Below are positions 56,792-64,000 of a stretch of DNA of 64,000 bases, piece by piece; the first letter of the stretch is position 1; the number at the start of each line of letters is the position of its first letter. Source of the DNA: Larimichthys crocea (lineage: Eukaryota; Chordata; Actinopteri; Sciaenidae); contig NC_040028.1 of NCBI RefSeq assembly GCF_000972845.2, positions 12,222,038-12,286,037 of the forward strand, given 5' to 3'. A program made the translations under genes and the position numbers. The notes under the pieces were generated by a model. That model saw nothing but the letters and a program-made list of their open reading frames with translations, searched no databases and was not told the origin of the DNA.

Positions 56792-57923
56792 CGTCCACAT
56801 AAAACAAATTTCGAGGACTGCATTCTTCCACTTACGTAACATCGCTAAAATCAGACGCATTGTCTCTCAAGCGGATGCAGAAAAACTAGTCCACGCATTT
56901 GTTACTTCTAGGCTGGACTATTGTAACTCTTTGTTATCAGGCTGCTCCAATATGTCTCTTAGGACTTTGCAGTTAATTCAGAATGCTGCTGCACGTGTTC
57001 TGACAGGAACCAAGATCAGAGATCACATCTCTCCCATTTTGGCTTCCCTGCATTGGCTAACTATTAAATCTAGAATAGAATTTAAAATTCTTCTCCTTAC
57101 TTACAAAGCTCTTCATGGTCAGGCACCATCATATCTAAAAGTGCTCATAATACCTTACTACCCCTCTAAAACACTGTGCTCTCAGGACGCTGGGTTCCTT
57201 GTGGTTCCTATAGTCTCCAAAAGTAGATTGGGAGCCAGAGCTTTCAGCTATCAGGCTCCTCTTCTGTGGAACAAACTACCATTCTGGGTTCAGGAGGCAG
57301 ACATGGTCAACACTTTTAAGAGTAGACTTAAGACTTTCCTCTTCGATAAAGCTTATAGTTAGGGCTGGCTCAGGTCATCCCTTAGTTATGCTGCCATAGG
57401 ATTAGACTATCGGGGGACTTCATCTCTCCCTCTCTCTCACCATCTATAAACATACATGTCTCATTCATGCATGTTACTAACTAAACTTCCCCGGAGTTTC
57501 TGTGCTCTGTCGTCTAGCAGGTTCTCGTGGATCGTCCTGCACGACGTCCACTACACATATTATTACTGTCATTATTACTACCATATCTGCTACTGTAATC
57601 ATTTTATCATTCATTGTGATTCATTATCATTTTATCAGTCATTATAATTGTACAATATGTTTCTGTTGATTTGTTCTGTACAAGTGACATCCATTGCACG
57701 TCTGTCCATCCTGGGAGAGGGATCCCTCCTCTGTGGCTCTTCCTGAGGTTTCTTCCACATTTTCCCTGTTAAAATGTTTTTTTGTGGGCAAGTTTTTCCT
57801 CACTCGAACCGAAGGTCTAAGGACAGAGGGTGTCACTCCCTGTACAGATTGTAAAGCCCTCCGAAGCAAATGTACTTTGCGACTTTGGACTACAAAAATA
57901 AAATTTTATTTGATTTGATTTGA
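55141..57923 (+). mobile_element. Recent L2/CR1-type LINE, 5'-truncated
   Basis: Contains the C-terminal two thirds of ORF2 (pre-RT region, reverse transcriptase, conserved C-terminus), a 560-bp 3' UTR and an (ATTTG)n tail at 57905-57923. ORF1 and the endonuclease domain are missing. A single frameshift near 56765 is the only obvious coding damage, so insertion is fairly recent. The 3' part matches the nested copy at 1069-1829. The 5' junction is with the Harbinger-like terminus at 55141. No target duplication could be established. Confidence 0.9.
56760..57362 (+). CDS. LINE ORF2 C-terminal part, frame 2
   Basis: Continuation of the same ORF2 after the frameshift: [20 protein letters not shown], then [20 protein letters not shown], then [20 protein letters not shown], then [20 protein letters not shown] and [12 protein letters not shown], ending [10 protein letters not shown] at 57362. 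This is the conserved region downstream of RT in L2/CR1-clade LINEs. The usual LHWLPV is LHWLTI here. The first codons (MEFRD) are an out-of-frame artefact; real homology starts at QDLSF. The frames overlap by 32 bases, consistent with loss of two bases (or gain of one). Confidence 0.85.
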   Translation: MEFRDQDLSFNVHIKQISRTAFFHLRNIAKIRRIVSQADAEKLVHAFVTSRLDYCNSLLSGCSNMSLRTLQLIQNAAARVLTGTKIRDHISPILASLHWLTIKSRIEFKILLLTYKALHGQAPSYLKVLIIPYYPSKTLCSQDAGFLVVPIVSKSRLGARAFSYQAPLLWNKLPFWVQEADMVNTFKSRLKTFLFDKAYS

Positions 57924-58658
57924 GTGTTGTCAAGTGTGATTCCCAAGAACTCAGGAATGGATGTGCAGAGGCTCTCTGTTTTCTCTGCCGACAGTGGAAC
58001 GGCAAATGTTCCAAAAGATCCAAAAGTGAGTGGGTGCCGCAAACCGACATAAGTGTTAAAATATTTTGCTTTATTGTCTGTTTCTTTGTCTCTCAATGTT
58101 TTTTGGACAGTTGCTATGGTCCAATCAGAGTTTTTGAGTGAGGTCTGATTATTGAAAGATCTGGGTGGAGCATGGTAGCACTGAATGGTGTGAGGCCAGA
58201 GTAGTCATGGAGATGGCAGAAGGCTGGAGTTCTCCTGAGGTGAGGGAGTTGGGGAAGTGCATTGATCTTAGGTTTCCCCTCGGTTAAGTTTCATCCTTGA
58301 GGAATGATGGACCAGGTGGTATATGGACCATGGAGGAAACTGTGTGAAGGCATGCTGGATGCATCAGATTCTTGGACGGCGGGGTTCAGAGAGTGACGTC
58401 TCACCTCTCTACACTCTACAGGATTTAGTCCTGACAGTTACTTTCTGGTCTTGACAGAAGGGTATAGTTATGAAGATTGCACAGTGTACATAAATTACAC
58501 AGGAAAATAAACTGCACAGCATGAAACATTTGAGTGACGCATGTAAGGGTATGTTTAGAGAATGATATGTAATATAACATTAAAATGAAAATAGAAAAGC
58601 TGTGTAAAATGTAAAAGTTACTGTGCAGTGAGCAATAGACAAACGTTAATTCAACTTT
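57924..58658. other. Unassigned stretch
   Basis: Open frames of 68-91 codons without domains; no repeat recognised. Confidence 0.3.
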
Positions 58659-58663
58659 GAAAA
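58659..58663 (+). repeat. Target-site duplication, left
   Basis: GAAAA, identical to 59007-59011, flanking the solo LTR. Its A-rich nature means a chance match is possible, but both ends coincide exactly with TGTCATG/CATGACA. Confidence 0.75.
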
Positions 58664-59006
58664 TGTCATGTTTTGATTCAGTAAGAAGGCCCAAATGCAA
58701 ACAGAGGTGAAGAGAACAAAAAGCTTTAACTCTAATAACTCATTTGTAGGGACGGAAAAGACATGAATAACAAAAGGTGGCTGAGAGTCCAGGCAAAAAC
58801 AGATATTTCAAAAATCCAGGATAAACCAAAAGTCCAACACAAGTCCAATAAACAGAAACCAGAACAGAGAACACGAGGGAGCAGAAACAACAAGACAGAG
58901 GAACAAAACACAGAATTCAGACAGAATAGAGAATCAAGCAACAGAGTACTGGCAAAGAGACACAGTATGACCTTAACTAAACAAGATTAAACCCAAAGTC
59001 ATGACA
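58664..59006 (-). mobile_element. Ty3/gypsy-type solo LTR
   Basis: A 343-bp unit starting TGTCATG and ending CATGACA, flanked by the same five bases GAAAA (58659-58663 and 59007-59011). Read on the minus strand it has the T-rich composition of fish gypsy LTRs ('gtcatgactttgggtttaat', 'tttgcctggactctcagcca', 'gcatttgggccttc'). No internal sequence lies on either side, so it is a solo LTR left by recombination between the two LTRs. Terminal TG...CA and a 5-bp duplication are what LTR retrotransposon integrases produce. Confidence 0.85.
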
Positions 59007-59011
59007 GAAAA
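59007..59011 (+). repeat. Target-site duplication, right
   Basis: GAAAA, partner of 58659-58663. Confidence 0.75.
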
Positions 59012-60737
59012 AAACTAAAATAAAAAAGTCAGAAATTAATCAAGTGTAACATTCAACCATTAAAACTAAAATTCTTCTGTTCAGGAATGCAAGTAAATAA
59101 CTGTCATTTTATATATATCAATACCATCTTAATCAAGAAATAATAATGTGATTTAGTATATTTCCTTTTTTTTAGTAATTCAATAATAATTATTATTTTA
59201 ACATTAAAAATATATTTACATACAGAGCTTCTACATACTGCTGTATTAACCATTACAGAAACATAAAAATGATTTTCATAATTACCAACCATATATATAT
59301 ATGTTGGGAACTTGGGAAGACTCACAAAGGAAACATTACAGTACAAACACTAGACTATACAAGACCAGACGATCCTCAGCCTCTGCTGTAAGAAACAGTG
59401 AAACAGCCACTCCCCACACTGCACAGCAACACAAAAGGGATATGCTGTGTGATACTAATCAGGCCTTTTTTTTTTTGCACCCCACACACTGGTCCCCACA
59501 GATGAGTTTTTCCCATGTGAGCTATACCTTCAACTGGATGCACCCAGGGGGAGCTTAGCCATGGTTTTAATATCCACTGCACATTCATCAGCAGCATCAT
59601 TATAACATGGGTCATCACAGGGGCAGGTGGCTTAGGAGCTGGAGAGAAGAGGGCTGGATGGGGGCAGAGCACAAGACCTCAGGCGGGCGGCCCTAGTGCT
59701 AGACATGGGCAGAGCAGGAGACCTTGGGTGAGGCGGCGTCAGGGCACTTGGGCGGAGCTAATATACTTTAGCAAGGTGGTCTTGAGTTGATATTTTAGTT
59801 GATAAGTTTAGTGCACCTGATTCCTCCATGAATGCTGTGTTACATTAACAAGATGTGTGTGTTACATTAGCATGAATCCTGCCATCGTTTCCCGCCAGTT
59901 TTGATAGTCTGCTCCACCTTCATTAGTTTCTGTTTCTCATTTAAGCAATATTGTATGAGAGGCTGTGCTTTAACATTATTATTGGCACGACCAGTAATGT
60001 GGTCCATAAGCAAGTGTCAAATATGACGGTAAAGCTCACCCTCTCGTGTAATATTGTGATAATACAACAATTTTCAACTTAAATTAAATATCTGGTCAAA
60101 AGGTGTTCATCATCGGTCATGCAAGTAGACTCCTATGTATATATGTAATGGAACCCAGTTTAATACTCTAGCAAGCAGTCCTTAGTACTGACCTGGCAAC
60201 GGAGACGTTTCTACTCCCAGACAACTAATGTTTGTGGACTTTCCAAACTGAACAAACACATACATATGAACACAAAGCTTTGCAAGTTCAGTCTGTTGCG
60301 ACAAAGATGTCTGCTGAATAAAATAATTTTTCCATAAACAGATTGAGCTCCTAAGTCTGTGAACCTGACATTTATTTTTAAGCATGCGACTCACCGCAAG
60401 GCTGATGGAGCATGTTGGATCACATTTCCAGTAACTCCAGAGTGTTGTAAAGTCCAAAACTCAAAATGAGTTGAAAAAAGATTGATGTAGTCATTTCCAA
60501 AATTCACAACATGATTTTATCTAATGAAGTTCACCTGATATTAGTTGACCTTTAGTCTTTAAAAACAGACAAACAATTTCTTTGCACTAACTAAACTGTT
60601 TCTCTTTCTCAATAAACAAGGTACACATCTGTATTAATGTGGCGGTCTAACAGCTCCATAAAACTATTTTATTAAAAGTTGACTTCCAATGTACTTATTT
60701 ATTTATATATATATATATAGTTGACCAGTTGATCAGA
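59012..60737. other. Gene-free stretch
   Basis: Includes short (TA)n runs near 59290 and 60705 and a G-rich partial tandem at 59653-59755 ('gggcagagca' twice, each followed by 'agacct' and 'gcggc'). No gene recognised. Confidence 0.35.
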
Positions 60738-61015
60738 TGTCAGAACAACTTGTTGTGTAATATTCTGTATTTAGCTGTCTGTCTTTTCTTTGGTTTCAGT
60801 GTTTGTTATTGCACCGTGTCAAGCGTTCAGTCCTGTTTTTTCTGTGTGCTTTTGGGATTTTTGCTTTCCTGCTCCTTGCCTTTTCAATTGGATTTTTTTT
60901 ACCCTTGCTGGCCTCACCACCCTGTAAGTTTTGTTACTGAATAATGTTCTTGGACTCCCAAGTTCTTCCTCCTGTAGAGTCTGCATTTGGTTCTTTCCTC
61001 AAGTTACCTTTGCTT
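60738..61015 (+). mobile_element. Degraded gypsy-type LTR-like sequence
   Basis: Starts TGTCAG and has the T-rich LTR layout: 'tgggatttttgctttcctgc', 'ttactgaataatgttcttgg' (AATAA-like polyadenylation region) and the 3' block 'agagtctgcatttggttctt'. No clean terminal CA or target duplication, so older than the LTR at 58.7 kb and probably of another family. Confidence 0.48.
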
Positions 61016-61725
61016 GCATAAATGTCCCAAAGCAGTTTAGTGTTAGCTACACATATAACAGGCACTATGTTTGACAGCTGTTACTGTCATCTATCATGTG
61101 CTTCATGTACTTGATGACCTCTCCTTGCATCTCCTTCATGTTCACTACATTTTTCTACCCTGTCACCAAGAATCGAAACATTTCGCTGGATGGTCGTCCT
61201 CTGCAGACAGCACAGCCACCACCTCTGGTCCACTTTGGCAAATAGGACATGACAAAGCCACTTGAGGAAGCCTTGAGGTGACTTTTTTTGTTGCCAGAGT
61301 TTTTTTTTTTTATGATTGTCTATCAAAAAAAGTTGTAAACTAACACTTCAGGCAGTCGAGTTCCAGTCCCCAAAATTGAGTTTGCTCTCTCTGACAAAGA
61401 TGACGGCATTTCAGCCTTTTTTTGATCTCTCTTGAGATTGACACAGCCACAATGTGCAGAAATATATAAAGCTTTCTACACAATGCAGGGAAAGACGGAT
61501 TTTTATAGTAGAACAGGAGTTAGAAAAAAAGAACATTCTTTAATAAGCTTGATACATTTCATTGTCTGAATTTTGCCCCTAATGTGAGTCAGAAACTTTT
61601 GATAACTATAATTTATAATAACATTTCACATCTTTTTATTTCAAAGAGTGTACAAGACATGCCAACATAGCAGTACACTTTTCATACTCAATCCTTCATT
61701 CCTCCTCTTCCCAAAAATGAATACC
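61016..61725. other. Unassigned stretch
   Basis: No feature supported; T-rich runs near 61290-61310. Confidence 0.3.
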
Positions 61726-61805
61726 GTATTTTCTATAGAGCGCACCCGAATATAAGCCGCACCCACTAAGGATACACAGAAAGATTTTGAGCCGGATAAA
61801 GCACT
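61726..61805 (+). mobile_element. DNA-transposon terminus-like sequence
   Basis: 'taccgtattttctatagagc', 'gcacccgaatataagccgca' and 'cccactaagg' resemble the widespread vertebrate repeat end 'ataccgtattttc.g.actataag.cgcac'. Only one end is present and no coding sequence follows. Confidence 0.45.
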
Positions 61806-62172
61806 TTTGAGTATTCTACGAGTAATACGAGTCAATATCTGTGCTGGGATTGAATGTAAACCCTCAATGGGTAGCTGACTGTGTCTGTGTTCTGTGGGTG
61901 ACTAGTCACAGCTCCTCTCCTACACACATACACATGTATTGTGTTGCTGTGTCCCGCTCTGCTCACTCACACTCACAACAGCTCTCTGTCTCTCCCTCAG
62001 TCACTCAGGTTCACGGGTCTTTTCTGTTAACGTTTAGGGTTTCTTCGGCTTCAGGTTTGTTTTTACTTCAGTTTGTACTTACTTATTAACCAGTAGAGTT
62101 CAGGTAAACGTGGGTTCGTTCAGACGTGGTGCTTGGTAGAATGTGACTCGCGTTGCGTCTCTGCCTGACAGA
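61806..62172. other. Unassigned stretch
   Basis: An 82-codon frame at 61841-62089 has no domain. Contains CT/CA-rich slippage-prone sequence. Confidence 0.3.
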
Positions 62173-62190
62173 CACTCTCTCTCTCTCTCT
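62173..62190 (+). repeat. (CT)n microsatellite
   Basis: Nine CT units followed by imperfect CT-rich sequence to about 62215. Confidence 0.9.
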
Positions 62191-62284
62191 GTCTCCTTCT
62201 CTCCCTCTCTCTGCTGGTCAGAGTGTTTTTGTTTTGTTTTTTTTTAATTTGTAGTAGTGGTATAAATAGTATTACAAATTAAGC

Positions 62285-62301
62285 TACACACACACACACA
62301 A

Positions 62302-62334
<33 letters not shown>
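62285..62334 (+). repeat. Compound (CA)n(CT)n microsatellite
   Basis: CA units at 62285-62301, 'aacc', then fifteen CT units at 62305-62334. Confidence 0.95.
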
Positions 62335-62337
<3 letters not shown>

Positions 62338-62715
62338 TCACTCACACACATGATGGAAATAAAAAAAAGAACTATAAAAAAAATTTAATAATCACACTGA
62401 TCATAAATAATTTTAAGTTAAAAAAGAAAGTTATGTTGAGTATGAAAATTCTTGTTCATTACATTTTACTTCATAATTGCAACTGCATGTGTTGTATTCA
62501 TTGTTGTAAAACTTCTGTAAATAGTTAGTTTGCTATCGTGATCAAAACCATTGATCTGGAGCTCAATGCTGATACTTTTCTAATCAGCAATAAATCTAAC
62601 AATTTCTGATCAACCCATATCAATTGCATGCTTAAAATAACATACCTGTTAAAGCCCCGCCCATTTCAAGACAACCCAACCCACTTCTGGGTTAAATCCC
62701 ACCCACTCCGAGTAT
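62335..62715. other. AT-rich spacer
   Basis: No feature recognised. Confidence 0.3.
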
Positions 62716-62798
62716 GGATACAGATACAGATAATTCATATGGTTAACGGATACAGATACAGATCATTCATATGGTTAACGGATACAGATACAGATAAT
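62716..62798 (+). repeat. 32-bp tandem repeat
   Basis: Units start at 62716, 62748 and 62780 ('ggatacagatacagataatt' then 'catatggttaac'), 2.6 copies with only one substitution between the first two. Each unit itself contains a doubled 'gataca'. Followed by 'tttactcgctcatctctaat'. Probably part of a transposon end, not identified. Confidence 0.9.
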
Positions 62799-64000
62799 GC
62801 TTTACTCGCTCATCTCTAATACGTACATACACTTGTCCCTTACATCTGTACATGAAACTGAACAATCAAATATAAATAAAAGAAAATTAAAAGAAAGGGA
62901 GAAAAACAGTAGACAGTAAGTAACAGGAACTCTACTTATATATATATATACAGTATTAACTCGGGGTCATAGGTATCTATGGATTATGGATCTCAAGTAA
63001 TTTTTAAGGTGGGAAAGTAATGTAAGCGAAAGATCCTGAAAAATACATTCACGGCCATGCCTCTCCAGAGTTACTCTCTCCAATGGCAGAAATTCTGCTA
63101 ATTGGCCCAAGTACAGAAACTGATGACACATATTTGACTTTCACTGTAACTAAAGAAAAGCTCACAAGGTGCAAAAATCCAAAACATTCACGAGCCAGCA
63201 CCTTACACACAAAGGGGAGTAACATCTTGTTGAAATGCATTTTAATACACAAACAGCCCCCAAAAACACTGACTTTAATGTATTATTTCACATTTTCTAT
63301 GCATCCCAGACACACAAAGATGTGTGCACAAACTATAATTATTATTATTAGTTATGCACATACACAATTATGGCTATGGAAACTAGTCGGTTGTGGATCA
63401 GATTGTTTTCATGTAAAATGCAGTTATTATTAACCTGACTTTTGCAGAACCCACAATCATGTAAGTAAGATGAAGGAGATTAATGATGATTTTCTTTATT
63501 TGTTCATCTCTGACTGGAATCTCCACCACAACTTGAAATACAGAAATATAGTTATTAACTCTGGTAATCCTAAAGTATTCACATATAACTGGGTTACTGT
63601 GTTGGAGTCAAATTGCAGGGTTATCAGTAAACTGCGGAATACGTTGATGTATATCACAATATATCATTTGAAAATGCTGCCATGATTCTTTATAATGGCT
63701 GAAGCCTGAAGAAACTCACTGTTTCAATGTCTTCACTGCCAACGTTAGCAGGAAATATGCTATCCTGTGTTAGAGGCTGGTACATGTAAAGACAGGTAAG
63801 ATGTATAAAAGTTTATCATCCTCCACCTGAATTTTTTCCCTAAAGCCACAACATTAGCACAGCAGAAATTCTAGGAAACAATGAGCATTGACAAGAGTTG
63901 TCATGACTGTCATCTTCAGTAGCAGCTGACAATGATACTGACTATAGAGAAATGTAAGGTGTGTCCATTTATCCTAAACTGACTGATCTCTGGGCTGCTC
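62799..64000. other. Right end of window, unassigned
   Basis: A 116-codon plus frame at 63083-63433 and a minus frame over the same place have no domain I recognise. Short (TA)n at 62938-62950 and (ATT)n near 63338. No gene supported. Confidence 0.3.

Noticed and set aside
63083..63433. 116-codon frame starting MAEILLIGPSTETDD
   Set aside because: No domain recognised and the opposite strand is open over the same bases; not enough to call a gene.

Overview
The window looks like intergenic or intronic DNA from a teleost fish, most likely a percomorph. It is AT-rich and crowded with microsatellites. It holds fish-type transposable elements of most major classes: L2/CR1-type and L1-type LINEs, tRNA-derived SINEs, Ty3/gypsy elements, Tc1-like transposons, hAT and PIF/Harbinger-like DNA elements. 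It also holds several unnamed dispersed repeat families. I find no intact host gene, no rRNA or genuine tRNA gene, and no CRISPR or prokaryotic feature. Most short open frames are chance or belong to decayed elements.

Layout. 0.5-2.4 kb: a decayed Ty3/gypsy pol on the minus strand, split by a 5'-truncated LINE copy with a 7-bp target duplication, followed by a Tc1 transposase 3' piece. 5.3-6.3 kb: a SINE head and two repeat families (D, E). 7.2-9.8 kb: microsatellites, an 18-bp minisatellite, LINE scraps and a gypsy integrase scrap. 13-27 kb: copies of a dispersed repeat (family A), an L2/CR1-type LINE C-terminus, a GC-rich LINE-like 3' end, a hAT transposase relic and a 25-bp-arm hairpin. 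28.8 kb: a nicotinamide-riboside-kinase-like P-loop exon fragment, the only trace of a cellular gene I recognise. 31-37 kb: two Tc1 relics and several SINEs. 40-43 kb: more A and D repeats. 43.9-46 kb: an L1 ORF2 relic and a third Tc1 relic. 48 kb: a family-A repeat split by a Harbinger-like element that still carries the start of a MADF-domain protein. 55-58 kb: the youngest element, a LINE with a long open reverse transcriptase frame broken by one frameshift, abutting a second Harbinger-like end. 58.7-61 kb: a gypsy solo LTR with a perfect 5-bp target duplication and a second LTR-like stretch. 61.7-63 kb: simple repeats and a 32-bp tandem array.

The features do not form a pathway. The value of the window is the insertion order that can be read from it: LINE into gypsy, Harbinger-like into family A, SINE into Tc1. 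I found no convincing undescribed biological system. The best leads for a second look are the NMRK-like exon, the Harbinger/MADF insertion and Harbinger/LINE junction, the inverted family-A duplications, the hairpin at 22.5 kb and the 18-bp minisatellite of TTCNNGAA palindromes. Family letters A to E are my own labels for repeats seen more than once here.
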